Assembly: GCA_035299505.1 (NCBI GenBank)
Contig: DATGWL010000101.1
Location: 62,001 to 126,000 of the forward strand
Length of the DNA stretch: 64,000 nt
From: M3007 sp035299505
GTDB lineage: Bacteria; Bacteroidota; Bacteroidia; Chitinophagales; Saprospiraceae
Direction of reading: 5' to 3'
Part shown: positions 16,290 to 25,804 of the stretch, in pieces
Numbering within the stretch: the first letter of the stretch is position 1
Layout: each line of letters begins with the position of its first letter
The notes under the pieces: model-generated
Told to the model about the DNA's origin: nothing
The model's input: only the letters and a program-made list of their open reading frames with translations
The model's database searches: none
Made by a program: the position numbers and the translations under genes

Positions 16290-17744
16290 TTAATCCAAGA
16301 TTACAGAACGGTAAAAAAGGCCTTCCTGAGTTTGAATTTGAACACCATATAGGCCTGAAGGCGGGTTATTGAGCCCAATTTCCAGTTCACGACTCAAACC
16401 ATTCCAGGTATAAACCAACTGACCCAGCTGATTGTATACCTGAACCTGACGCATTTCCATTCCCGGGCTGTTGAGCTGGAATTGTCCGCCTGCCGCAGGA
16501 TTGGGGAAAATGGTTATGGATTGCCCGTTGGATGGGGTGGAAACAGCGCTGGATGCCGTTAAGATGCCGCTTCTGTAAAAGATCTTATCGGCAGCAGCAT
16601 CCGTATAAACCAAATGAAATACACCGTTCCGGTAGGCTATGGTTGGCCATTGGAGTGTATGATTGGGTACGGCAAATCTTTGTTCAGGATACTGAAACTG
16701 GCTAATTCCATGCACAGAATGAAAGAAAACCACTTCTCTGGCTTTCTCCATGAACACCACACCTACAGTATCGCCATGGGCGGCAACATCTGGAAATGTC
16801 TGATTAACCAGATTGCCAGGGGCCGTTGGAAAGCCAACCTGGATTCCGGCGCTCATATCTCCGGCGTGCAGCGTGCTGGCATAAACTTTGGACAACCCTG
16901 TTGACTGACTCATCCAAACGGTCGCGATACTGTCGCCAGACCGGGCCATTCTCGGACCACTGATGGGACAGGTATTGATTTGCCAGTCTGTTTCATCAAC
17001 ATCCGTCGCCAGATCAAAAGAGGCCGCGTGATTGGTCGATCTGCTCACCCAGATATCGCGAAGATTTTGGTTGTTATTCCGAAAAATCAACCACACTGAA
17101 TCGCCGGAAACAAGCAAGTCAGAACTGCAGCACTCACACACTTCTCCACCAGGCGCGGGAAGGTTAGCTATCACAGGGTCGCCAAAACTGGCGCCACCGT
17201 TTGTTGATTGGCGTACCTCATATACAGCGCCATTTTTATCTCTGATATAGCTGATAATCGGATTCCCGACCTCATCAGTGGCTATGGATGCAATAGTGGC
17301 GTATCCCCCGGTTACTGGCCCCTGAACCAATACTGCATCGTTAAAGGTTTGACCGCCATCCAAAGATTTAGTATGCCAGATTCCTGATTGTAATTGCTCA
17401 AATACGATGTGTACCTCCTCCTTAAAAACAGCCATATCGTATCCGCCGAAGCCAAAAAGGATAGGTTGGTTAGGACTTTGAACTACCGGAACGGCGGGAA
17501 GAAAACCCCCGTTTTCCATGCTGGCGCACCAGACCTGGCTACCGTTGTTACTGCTGGTTCCCCAGGAAACAATAGGCGCGCCATTGGGCAAAAAGGCAAT
17601 ACGAGGCGCCGTGACAGGTAAATTGGTGGAGGCAACTACCAATGAATCACTCCAAATAACCTGCGTTTGTGCGGATACCATTTCTGATATGCACAGGAGA
17701 AAAAAACAAGACAGAAAGCGGTGGCGAAAAAAGAGGATACTCAT
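16290..17744 (-). CDS. Secreted sialidase-like beta-propeller with T9SS sorting domain
   Basis: 484 residues. A signal peptide (about 1-25, ending SAQ) is followed by a propeller with repeated Asp-box-like motifs SLDGGQTF, STNGGASF and STNHAASF, as in BNR/sialidase repeats. No complete set of sialidase catalytic residues was seen, so enzymatic activity is unproven. The last 75 residues (from SITIFPNPAAGGQF, ending LYGVQIQTQEGLFYRSVIL) are a type A T9SS C-terminal domain, which directs export across the outer membrane and surface attachment. Confidence 0.85.
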   Translation of the reverse strand: MSILFFRHRFLSCFFLLCISEMVSAQTQVIWSDSLVVASTNLPVTAPRIAFLPNGAPIVSWGTSSNNGSQVWCASMENGGFLPAVPVVQSPNQPILFGFGGYDMAVFKEEVHIVFEQLQSGIWHTKSLDGGQTFNDAVLVQGPVTGGYATIASIATDEVGNPIISYIRDKNGAVYEVRQSTNGGASFGDPVIANLPAPGGEVCECCSSDLLVSGDSVWLIFRNNNQNLRDIWVSRSTNHAASFDLATDVDETDWQINTCPISGPRMARSGDSIATVWMSQSTGLSKVYASTLHAGDMSAGIQVGFPTAPGNLVNQTFPDVAAHGDTVGVVFMEKAREVVFFHSVHGISQFQYPEQRFAVPNHTLQWPTIAYRNGVFHLVYTDAAADKIFYRSGILTASSAVSTPSNGQSITIFPNPAAGGQFQLNSPGMEMRQVQVYNQLGQLVYTWNGLSRELEIGLNNPPSGLYGVQIQTQEGLFYRSVILD

Positions 17745-17939
17745 ATGCTGGACTGGTTGTTATAGATGCCAAGATAATTCATTTGACTGGTAAATCCTGG
17801 CATTTCTTGGGCTATTATGCCAACTCTTGTCAAATTTCCTTCAAAAAATTAACATTTTCGCTGGTAACAAATCCCGAACTTGCTCCGTCTTTGCCGCACA
17901 CCGATCTATTATTCACCTTTTTACCTATGTTTTAACACT

Positions 17940-19664
17940 ATGGGCGATGTCAAACTTTCCCGCAGGCGTTTTTTCGAAAAATTGACTCCAACCGGAGGCG
18001 GAGTTCGAATTGAGCCTGTTGCGCCACTCCCTGCTGAAGATATCTTCAAAGTGGACGACCAGCACTTTACCCGGCACCTGACTCTTCAAGGCGGCCTTGA
18101 CCCCTACCAGGGCCCCTGGACCCAGGCTCAGGCTGCACACCTGCTTCGCAGAACCACTTTTGGTTTGAAGTACGCACATGTGCAGCAAATGCTGGCTCTG
18201 GGCAATGCAGAAGCCGCGGTGGATGCCATTCTGGATGTGCCGGCTACCGTACCAGACCCACCAGTCAACAATTACAACAACCTTAATGCTCAGGTGCCGT
18301 TCATAGATCCCAATGTGCCGTCCGGACAAACCTGGATCAATGCGCCTTACAATGTAGAATTTGAAGGTGTGCGGATTGAAAGCTGGCGGGGTTGGTGGCT
18401 CAACCGCATGATAGAAGGCGAGGCTAATATTCAGGAGAAGATGACCCTCTTCTGGCATAACCACTTCGCTACACAAACAGATGCGGTGTTTCGCGGCAAG
18501 GCCGCTTACCTGCACAACCAAATGCTGCGCAGAAACGCATTGGGCAATTTCCGCACATTTGTCAAGGAAGTTACCCTGGACCCACTCATGCTGGTGTTCC
18601 TGAATGGATACCTTAACAACCTTATCGCTCCGGACGAAAACTATGCCCGGGAGTTGCAGGAGCTGTTCACGGTAGGTAAAGATTCTCCGGTTACCTATAC
18701 GGAAGACGATGTGGTGGCAGCAGCCCGGGTGTTGACAGGTTGGACCTTCAACAATAATGAAGAAGTGGTTTTTGTGCCGCAATTGCACGACCAGGGCTTC
18801 AAGGTGTTCTCCACGTTTTACGGCAATGCCATTATTCAGGGAAGTGCCAACGGATCGGCAGAACTGGATGCCCTGATTAATATGATTCTGCAGAAAGAAG
18901 AGGTATCACTGTATATCTGTCGCAAAATATACCGATTCTTTGTGTACTACAACATTGATCAGGACGTAGAAGCCAATGTGATCGTACCGATGGCGCAGAT
19001 TTTCCGGGATAATAACTACGAGATTAAACCCGTGATGAAAGCGCTACTGCAAAGTGAACATTTCTTCGATGCAGTGAATAAAGGCGCCATGATTAAAAAT
19101 CCGCTGGATTTGGTAGTGGGTTTGCTGCGCAACTACAACCTGAGTCTTCCGGAACCAACATTGCTGGATAACTACAGCATCCGGCTGGGAATCAATTATT
19201 TCTGCGGCGCCTTGCAAATGTTGCCCGGCAGTCCGCCGAATGTGGCAGGCTGGTCGGCGTACCGTCAGATTCCAACGTTCTACCGTAACTGGATCAGCGC
19301 CGATACCATTCGGAACCGCAATCTGATTACCGATATAATGGCCTTTTCCGGAGCAGACGTTGGACCTGAAAAACTGATCATCAATCACATTGCCTTTGCC
19401 GCCCAGTTCCCTAATACGAGCGATCCAAACGCCTTGATTGAAGATACTCTGGCCATTTTATACCCCATGCCTATTTCGGCTATCAAAAAGTTTTACCTGA
19501 AAAGTATTCTTCTTTCCGGACAAGCGAGTGATCACTACTGGACTGATGCCTGGAATGCATTTTTGAACAACCCGACGGATCCAATGGCGGTGCAAACCGT
19601 ATGGTTCCGCCTGGCAACGATGCATAAGTACATCATGAATCTGGCTGAATATCAATTGTCCTAA
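17940..19664 (+). CDS. DUF1800 family protein
   Basis: 574 residues from ATG 17940; the longer frame lacks support. Family motifs: LLRRTTFGLKY near the N-terminus, MTLFWHNHFAT at about 165, NYARELQELFTVG at about 235 and VLTGWTFNN. The N-terminus has a twin-arginine-like SRRRFFEK but no hydrophobic segment after it, so it may leave the cytosol only with a partner. DUF1800 genes are commonly paired with DUF1501 genes, as here (41 nt to the next start). The biochemical role is not known. Confidence 0.9.
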   Translation: MGDVKLSRRRFFEKLTPTGGGVRIEPVAPLPAEDIFKVDDQHFTRHLTLQGGLDPYQGPWTQAQAAHLLRRTTFGLKYAHVQQMLALGNAEAAVDAILDVPATVPDPPVNNYNNLNAQVPFIDPNVPSGQTWINAPYNVEFEGVRIESWRGWWLNRMIEGEANIQEKMTLFWHNHFATQTDAVFRGKAAYLHNQMLRRNALGNFRTFVKEVTLDPLMLVFLNGYLNNLIAPDENYARELQELFTVGKDSPVTYTEDDVVAAARVLTGWTFNNNEEVVFVPQLHDQGFKVFSTFYGNAIIQGSANGSAELDALINMILQKEEVSLYICRKIYRFFVYYNIDQDVEANVIVPMAQIFRDNNYEIKPVMKALLQSEHFFDAVNKGAMIKNPLDLVVGLLRNYNLSLPEPTLLDNYSIRLGINYFCGALQMLPGSPPNVAGWSAYRQIPTFYRNWISADTIRNRNLITDIMAFSGADVGPEKLIINHIAFAAQFPNTSDPNALIEDTLAILYPMPISAIKKFYLKSILLSGQASDHYWTDAWNAFLNNPTDPMAVQTVWFRLATMHKYIMNLAEYQLS

Positions 19665-19705
19665 CGGTAAAAGCCTGCGGCTTTTTTAAACCCAACGCTA
19701 CAACA

Positions 19706-21274
19706 ATGAAAAGAAGAACTTTTCTCCGCAATACTGGTCTTGCTGCTGCATGGGCAACTTTTCAGCATCAGGGCCTTGCCATCAACCCGATGGCTCAGGT
19801 ACCATTCAACCGCGCTCTTGCCGAAGGCGGCAACTCCAACGACCGGGTTTTGGTACTGATTGAACTCAATGGTGGGAACGACGGCCTCAATACGTTTATC
19901 CCCATCGATCAGATGGATAACCTGGCCATCAATCGTCCACAAGTATTGATTCCTGAAAACCTCTCCCTCAAACTGAACGGAACCATTAAAAACGCGCTGC
20001 ACCCATCCATGCCGGAATTCCGGAATTTATTCAACGATGGCAAAATGTCGGTGGTGCAAAATGTGGGTTATCCTAACCAGGATTATTCGCATTTCCGTTC
20101 TATGGATATCTGGATGACCGGCGCAAATTCCGACCAATATCTGGAAACAGGTTGGGCAGGCAGATACATGCAGAGTCTTCACCCTGATTTTCCAGACGGA
20201 TACCCAAATGCCCAGAATCCGGACCCACTGGCCATTCAGATCAGTCCGATCGTATCCCTGGCCCTCATGGGCAATACCTTCCCGATGGGCATTGGTATCA
20301 CAGATCCGAACTTCGACTATCAGTTCGTGAACGATCCGGAACCACCGCCAAGTTCGCCTTATGGCTTTGAGCTGGAATATGTGCGCCTCGTGACCAAACA
20401 GGCACAGGTGTACTACAATGCGGTGAAAAATGCCGCAGAGAACGGTTTGAATACCGGCGACTACCCGGAAAATAACCAGCTTGCCCAGAACCTGAAAATT
20501 GTGGCTCAACTGATCAATGGCGGCCTTACCACACCCATTTACATTGTTTCGTTAGGTGGTTTTGATACCCACAGCGAACAGGTAGACGGTACTTTTGGTA
20601 ATACAGAAGGCAACCATGCCAATCTGTTGCGCACACTCTCTGAAGCAGTTGGCGCTTTCCAAAAGAATCTGGAAGATTTGGGACTTGCGGACCGGGTGGC
20701 AGGTATGACTTTCTCTGAATTTGGCCGCACCATTGCGTCCAATGCCAGCGATGGAACCGACCACGGAGCAGCAGCACCACTGTTCGTTTTTGGTAAAAAC
20801 GTGATTCCCGGCATCATCGGCGACAATCCGGAAATACCAGACAATCCAATCGTTTCTTACGATATTGCTATGCAGCACGACTTCCGTTCGGTGTATGCCA
20901 GCGCTTTGAAAGATTGGTTTGGCGTAGCCAATCCGGAGGAAATCCTCGGACAGAATTACCCGATTTTGCCTATCTTCAAAGCGGCTGCATCAGGTACGCA
21001 TGTGGTGGACAAAGCTAACAGCCTGGATGTGAGCAACTACCCGAATCCGTTCCATAGCAGCACTACATTCACCTTTACCCTGGAAAATACCGGGTTCGTG
21101 GTGATTACTTTGGTTGATATGGCCGGCCGGGAATTAAAAACAGTAGCAGAAGGCACATACCCAACGGGCACCCACAGGGTACTGTTCAACCGCAATGAAC
21201 TGCCAAACGGGCACTATTTCTACCAGGTAAAAGTGAATGGTAAAATGGTGACCAAGCACCTGGTGGTTAATTGA
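19706..21274 (+). CDS. DUF1501 family protein with Tat signal and T9SS sorting domain
   Basis: 522 residues. The N-terminus KRRTFLRNTGLAAAWATF is a Tat-type twin-arginine signal. The DUF1501 (sulfatase-like fold) core has LVLIELNGGNDGLNTFIP, then GGFDTHSEQ and FSEFGRTIASN followed by DGTDHG, the usual metal-type residues of the family. Residues about 440-522 (from VSNYPNPFHSSTTFTF to FYQVKVNGKMVTKHLVV) are a type A T9SS sorting domain. It is predicted to cross the inner membrane folded and then be exported to the surface, together with the DUF1800 partner. Confidence 0.9.
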   Translation: MKRRTFLRNTGLAAAWATFQHQGLAINPMAQVPFNRALAEGGNSNDRVLVLIELNGGNDGLNTFIPIDQMDNLAINRPQVLIPENLSLKLNGTIKNALHPSMPEFRNLFNDGKMSVVQNVGYPNQDYSHFRSMDIWMTGANSDQYLETGWAGRYMQSLHPDFPDGYPNAQNPDPLAIQISPIVSLALMGNTFPMGIGITDPNFDYQFVNDPEPPPSSPYGFELEYVRLVTKQAQVYYNAVKNAAENGLNTGDYPENNQLAQNLKIVAQLINGGLTTPIYIVSLGGFDTHSEQVDGTFGNTEGNHANLLRTLSEAVGAFQKNLEDLGLADRVAGMTFSEFGRTIASNASDGTDHGAAAPLFVFGKNVIPGIIGDNPEIPDNPIVSYDIAMQHDFRSVYASALKDWFGVANPEEILGQNYPILPIFKAAASGTHVVDKANSLDVSNYPNPFHSSTTFTFTLENTGFVVITLVDMAGRELKTVAEGTYPTGTHRVLFNRNELPNGHYFYQVKVNGKMVTKHLVVN

Positions 21275-21288
21275 GGTTGAAGATAATT

Positions 21289-21690
21289 AAAAGTCATTTA
21301 GAGTCATTTGGGGTCATTTAAGGTCATTTGGGGTCATTTAAGGTCATTTAGAGTCATTTGAGGTCATTTTGGGATTTGGGGCAGGTAGGATAATTAAACT
21401 GTGGCCGGGTTGTCATCCCGGTTTCCGTGACCTACACAAGCCAGGCTATGTGGGTATTTTGAGCGAAAGAATTTTGGATACCGGGCTTGTGTAGGTCCCA
21501 ATTGGTAAGACTTTGATAAACAAAGTTTTTAACAATTAAAAAATGACCCTAAATGACCCTAAATGACCCTAAATGACCCCAAATGACTCTAAATGACCTT
21601 AAATGACCCCAAATGACCCTAAATGACCCCAAATGACCCTAAATGACCCCAAATGACTCTAAATGACTCCAAATGCCCCCAAATGACCCC
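21289..21690. repeat. Inverted AATGACC arrays with a nested hairpin core
   Basis: Left arm 21289-21370: eight GTCATT units at exact 10-bp spacing. Right arm 21541-21690: fifteen AAATGACNNN units at exact 10-bp spacing with no break. The 170-nt core holds a 14-bp perfect inverted repeat, GACCTACACAAGCC (21429-21442) with GGCTTGTGTAGGTC (21484-21497), and a small CCGGG/CCCGG hairpin at about 21405-21421. The array lies between convergent genes; its right end is 3 nt from the stop codon of the minus-strand gene. Confidence 0.92.
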
Positions 21691-21693
21691 AAA

Positions 21694-23295
21694 TTAAATC
21701 ATCTGTATCACCTCCACCGTAATACTCGTTGAGCATCCGGTTTGCGGATTGGTTACCGTCAGGGTGTAAAATCCTGGCACGGAAACAATGGGCTTTTTCA
21801 GGTTCGAGGTAAAGCCATTGGGGCCTGTCCATTGATACTGCATGCCGGAAAGTATGCTATTCCCCTGAAGTTGTACTGTTGGATGGTTGGCATCCAGAAT
21901 GCCGCCGGATGCCGTAACCGGAGGGGGATAATTGTTTCTTTTGATCAGTATTTTATCTAATCCTGTGCATGAAGCGCCGGGCAGGGTGGATTTCACTTCA
22001 AGGGTGTAAAGTCCTGGTTCGGTCACCGTGATTGAAGTTCCGTTGCCGAGCGTATCTCCTGCCATGTTTTTCCAAATCCTGGAAGTATTGTTTACCAGCG
22101 CCGCGCTTAATTCCAGTGAGGTTGTCAGGCAATTTAACATTTGTCCCTGAGGCGCATTGATCTGGGCAGCAGAGCCTGTATTTGCCACGTTTATCGCGAA
22201 AACAACATTGCTGTCGCAGCCATTTACGCTGGTGAGTATGGCTGAATAGAGCCCGGTCTGACAATAGGATTGGGTATCTAACTGGAAGCAATCGCCCTGG
22301 CAAAGGACGATTAGGCCGAGGTTGGTCAGGATGGGCTGCTTAATGACAACGATCTGATTAAGTACTGTATCGCAGCCATCCGCTGAAGGAAGAAATGTGC
22401 TGAGGTTGTAGGTGCCCGGGTTAGATAGCACAGGATAGGGCGGATATTCCCAGGTGTATGGGCTGTCGTCGTTGCAAATGGTTAACTTAGGCAGGGTAAC
22501 GGTTGGCGGGGGCGCAACGATTACGGGTTTGCATACTTGAGCCGAAGGTGGATTGCAGGCATTGCCAGCCTGGACGCAGATGTTGCCGTTGGTATTTCCC
22601 AGGGTAATAGTCACCCTATGCCCTTCTGGTGCAGGAATCAATAAATTATTGCTCTGGCCGTTGATGCTTGCACCCGGCGGCACACTCCATTGATAATAAC
22701 CCGCATTGGCTACAGGCGGCACTTCATACACTACGTTGGAGAATCGGCAGGGATTGGATGGACCAATAATACTATCCGGAGTGCCCGGGGGCTGCGCAAT
22801 GATAGAACCATTTGAGATAACTATGGTATAGTCGCAGATATCGCCCGACCAGCCATCGATCATGAGGAAATAAGACTTTCCTGGCACATAACCATCGTAG
22901 GGGAGGCTCAATGTTTGATTGCCCAGCCCGCCTGCGCCCGGATGGCAAATGAGGGCATCCGGATCAGAACACTGGTTAAAAACAGCCATTTGAAGTCCGT
23001 CGCCGGTTTGACAATTACTGGTTACCAGATCAATGGTGATGCTGGAAGTGCCGGCTGTAAATCCAAACCACTGATCATTGTGGATGGCTATTTGGCCGCA
23101 AACCGTGTTTCCGCCCGAGGGAGTGCCGTTATTGGTGCCCTGGTATCCGTTGAGAAAGCAGTACACACAGGTAGATTGGCAGTTTTCTGCGCCTGGTGGT
23201 TCAGGACCAGGACAGGGTGGTACGTTTTGTGCTTGAAGAAAAGCTGCTGGCAAGAGAAGAAGGCATGCCTGGAGAAGTAGTTTTAAGTGTTTCAT
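21694..23295 (-). CDS. Secreted Ig/PKD-like multidomain protein, no sorting domain
   Basis: 533 residues from ATG 23295. A signal peptide (about 1-22, ending LQAQ) precedes a Cys-rich N-terminal domain (GAENCQSTCVYCFLNGYQG) resembling Bacteroidota adhesin headers, then PKD/Ig-like modules (YYQWSVPPGAS, MQYQWTGPNGFTS) and Cys-paired repeats (ADGCDTVLNQIVV, VNGCDSNVVFAINV). It stops right after an Ig-like module (CSTSITVEVIQMI) without the T9SS domain expected of such proteins. The stop abuts the AATGACC array, so the 3' end may have been lost. Confidence 0.8.
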   Translation of the reverse strand: MKHLKLLLQACLLLLPAAFLQAQNVPPCPGPEPPGAENCQSTCVYCFLNGYQGTNNGTPSGGNTVCGQIAIHNDQWFGFTAGTSSITIDLVTSNCQTGDGLQMAVFNQCSDPDALICHPGAGGLGNQTLSLPYDGYVPGKSYFLMIDGWSGDICDYTIVISNGSIIAQPPGTPDSIIGPSNPCRFSNVVYEVPPVANAGYYQWSVPPGASINGQSNNLLIPAPEGHRVTITLGNTNGNICVQAGNACNPPSAQVCKPVIVAPPPTVTLPKLTICNDDSPYTWEYPPYPVLSNPGTYNLSTFLPSADGCDTVLNQIVVIKQPILTNLGLIVLCQGDCFQLDTQSYCQTGLYSAILTSVNGCDSNVVFAINVANTGSAAQINAPQGQMLNCLTTSLELSAALVNNTSRIWKNMAGDTLGNGTSITVTEPGLYTLEVKSTLPGASCTGLDKILIKRNNYPPPVTASGGILDANHPTVQLQGNSILSGMQYQWTGPNGFTSNLKKPIVSVPGFYTLTVTNPQTGCSTSITVEVIQMI

Positions 23296-23493
23296 GTGCA
23301 ATAAATGAAATAAAAATTTTGAGTGTTCTTCGGTTTGATTTGCGAAAGTAAGGTTCTGAATTTCCAGAAAATAACCTACTTTTTTAAGTTTTTGCTCAAA
23401 ATTGGCAATCTTACCTAAGATACATCCAGGCTTTATTCTGCTTCCTAAAAAATTCCCTTGGCTGGAAATTAGGCAAGGCTATTAGCTGTTAAC

Positions 23494-23501
23494 TATCTTT
23501 G
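23494..23501 (+). promoter_or_regulatory. -7 promoter element of accD
   Basis: TATCTTTG matches TAnnTTTG. It overlaps the TTG at 23499 that would open a longer accD frame, so that longer start cannot be used from this promoter; the ATG at 23544 is favoured. No -33 TTG at the usual distance. Confidence 0.5.
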
Positions 23502-23543
23502 CCCGCCCCAGTAACCGCTACTGATCTAACAACCTACCGTCCC

Positions 23544-24389
23544 ATGAGTTGGTACAAACGTTTGCGCGAAGGCATCACCACCGCCACCAAGTCCAAAAAA
23601 GATGTACCGGAGGGTATCTGGTTCCAATGCAAAAAATGCAAGGAAACCAGCACAACCAAGCAACTCCACGATAACTTCTATAAATGCCCTAAGTGTGATT
23701 ACCACACACCCATAGGCTCGGAAGAGTATTTTGAAATACTTTTCGACAATCACGAGTACATCACCATTCACGATGATCTGGTTTCGGTGGATTTTCTCAA
23801 ATTCACCGACCTCAAGCCGTACGATAAGCGTTTGGAGGATACCCGTAAAAAAACGGGCCTCAACGACGCCCTGGCCATTGGCGCCGGAAACGTAAACGGC
23901 CATAAACTGGTGGTGGCTGCCATGGATTTCAAATTCATCGGAGGTTCCATGGGTGCGGTTGTGGGCGAAAAAATCTCCCTGGCCATTGATTATTGCCTGC
24001 AGGAAAAAAGCCCACTCCTGATCATTTCCAAAACAGGTGGCGCACGTATGATGGAAAGTGCTTTTTCCCTCATGCAAATGGCTAAAACCAGCGCCAAACT
24101 TACCCTGATGGCCAAGGCTAAATTGCCTTATTTCTCTTTAATGACCGACCCGACCACCGGTGGCGTAACCGCATCCTTTGCGATGCTTGGCGATGTGCAT
24201 CTGGCTGAACCTGAAGCACTTATCGGATTTGCCGGCCCGCGTGTTATTCGCGAAACCATTAAAAGAGATTTGCCGGAAGGCTTCCAAACTGCAGAATTCC
24301 TGCTCGAAAACGGCTTTGTAGACCTTGTGGTAAACCGTAAGGATCTCAAAGAAACCATGGGCGATCTGCTCGCGTTTTTCGATAAATAG
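23544..24389 (+). CDS. accD: Acetyl-CoA carboxylase carboxyltransferase subunit beta
   Basis: 281 residues from ATG 23544 (MSWYKRLREG, the usual start). A four-Cys zinc ribbon near the N-terminus (CKKC, then CPKC about 18 residues on) is followed by the crotonase-like carboxyltransferase core, with GGSMGAVVGEKI, SKTGGARMMES and DPTTGGVTASFA. It forms the beta half of the enzyme that moves carboxyl from biotin to acetyl-CoA, the first step of fatty acid synthesis. A glycosyltransferase gene begins 2 nt after its stop and is likely co-transcribed. Confidence 0.96.
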   Translation: MSWYKRLREGITTATKSKKDVPEGIWFQCKKCKETSTTKQLHDNFYKCPKCDYHTPIGSEEYFEILFDNHEYITIHDDLVSVDFLKFTDLKPYDKRLEDTRKKTGLNDALAIGAGNVNGHKLVVAAMDFKFIGGSMGAVVGEKISLAIDYCLQEKSPLLIISKTGGARMMESAFSLMQMAKTSAKLTLMAKAKLPYFSLMTDPTTGGVTASFAMLGDVHLAEPEALIGFAGPRVIRETIKRDLPEGFQTAEFLLENGFVDLVVNRKDLKETMGDLLAFFDK

Positions 24390-24391
24390 GC

Positions 24392-25804
24392 ATGAATCCG
24401 GTTTACTTAGGCCAAAAGGTAGCCTGGGTAGTTCTCATCGCGTTGTTCACACCCATGCTATTCCAGGAAGGTATGTTCCTGGATGGTATTTCGTATGCTG
24501 CCATTGCCCGCAACCTGGCCAATGGGGTTGGCGATTTCTGTCACCTGCATTATACCAACACCCTTTATCCGGTATTGCGCGAACACCCGCCATTGGCCAT
24601 TTGGTGCCAATCCTGGTTTTTCCGGTTGTTTGGGGATTACCTTTGGGTAGAACGGGTTTATGCCTTTTTGATGGCAGGCTTGTCTGCCTGGGGCATCTCC
24701 TTAAATTGGCGTTTACTCGCACCAGCTAACTGGCGCAAGTTGCATTGGCTTCCGGTGCTGTGCTGGTTGAGTATACCCATTGTAGTTTGGTCGTACAGGA
24801 ATAACATGCTCGAAAATACCATGAGTGTCATGGTGCTGGCTGCCACCTATTGTCTGGCCAAAGCCATGCAGGAAAAAAGCTTGGGTTGGGCATTGCTGGG
24901 CAGTTTTTGGGTGCTTACAGCGGTGTTATCCAAAGGGCCGGTTGGACTTTTCCCCTTGGCTGTACCATTCATATTGGGCGTTTTTTCCGGCAAAAGGTCC
25001 ATGCTTCAAGGCCTGGGGTGGTCGGTTGGCGCAGTGTTGGGGTTCTGCATGCTGGGCTTTGGCTTGTGGTGGCTGATGCCTTGTATTCAGGAGGTAATAC
25101 AAGGCTATGTACAAACGCAATTGTTTCCGGCCATGGCTACAGGTAGAGAAGTGCCGGTTGTGAGTCGTCTAAACCTGATCTGGGTATTGGTCCAGCAATT
25201 ATTACCCGTTTTATTGGCCGCTATATTCATAATCGGCTGGTTTCGCTGGAAAAGTGGAGCGTTGGTAAAAACGGATAATCCCTGTGCCAGTATATGGCTC
25301 GGTATGGCGGTTAGTGGTTCATTGCCCATTATGTTGTCGTTAAAACAATCTGCCCACTATCTGGCCCCATCCATGCCTTTTTATGCCATGTTCTTTGCTG
25401 CATTACTGGCGCCGGTGCTGTCTGGACATTCACCATTGTATGCCAGGCAATGGCGCATTGGAAGGATATTATTCCCCGCCTTATTGGTTTTGGCGGCTGT
25501 TTTAACCGGCCTGTCTGATCGGGATCAGAAGCTACTGGCCGATGTGCGTCAGGTAGTAGCAGTTGCGGGGCCCGGGAGTACCATTGCTGCCACAGATGCT
25601 ATTGCCGGAAACTGGCTGGTAGTGGCTTATTTTTCCCGAATAGGAAATTTGAGTTTGCATGGTTCCGGACAAGAGGAGTATTACCTTTGTGGCCCGCAGG
25701 ATCCGGCTCCCTTAGGCGGATATCAGGAAGTGCCAACTACCTTACAGGGCTTCCGGCTTTATCGGGTCACTGCGCCGAAAACACCGCACCATGACGGTTT
25801 TTGA
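24392..25804 (+). CDS. ArnT/PMT-like (GT39-type) membrane glycosyltransferase
   Basis: 470 residues, about eleven membrane segments. The first periplasmic loop has MFLDGISYAAIARNLANG, with the acidic residue typical of GT-C enzymes, and then LREHPPLAIWCQSWFFRLFG, matching the ArnT/dolichyl-mannosyltransferase pattern (HPP). Such enzymes transfer a sugar from a polyprenyl phosphate to lipid A, protein or other envelope glycans; donor and acceptor are unknown here. It follows accD by 2 nt and overlaps the next gene by 14 nt. Confidence 0.85.
   Translation: MNPVYLGQKVAWVVLIALFTPMLFQEGMFLDGISYAAIARNLANGVGDFCHLHYTNTLYPVLREHPPLAIWCQSWFFRLFGDYLWVERVYAFLMAGLSAWGISLNWRLLAPANWRKLHWLPVLCWLSIPIVVWSYRNNMLENTMSVMVLAATYCLAKAMQEKSLGWALLGSFWVLTAVLSKGPVGLFPLAVPFILGVFSGKRSMLQGLGWSVGAVLGFCMLGFGLWWLMPCIQEVIQGYVQTQLFPAMATGREVPVVSRLNLIWVLVQQLLPVLLAAIFIIGWFRWKSGALVKTDNPCASIWLGMAVSGSLPIMLSLKQSAHYLAPSMPFYAMFFAALLAPVLSGHSPLYARQWRIGRILFPALLVLAAVLTGLSDRDQKLLADVRQVVAVAGPGSTIAATDAIAGNWLVVAYFSRIGNLSLHGSGQEEYYLCGPQDPAPLGGYQEVPTTLQGFRLYRVTAPKTPHHDGF

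Noticed and set aside
21541..21690. CRISPR-like array
   Set aside because: Units are 10 bp with no spacers, there are no cas genes nearby, and an inverted arm is present.
23499..23543. Upstream TTG start for accD
   Set aside because: The -7 promoter element 23494-23501 overlaps it, and the conserved protein start is MSWYKRL at 23544.
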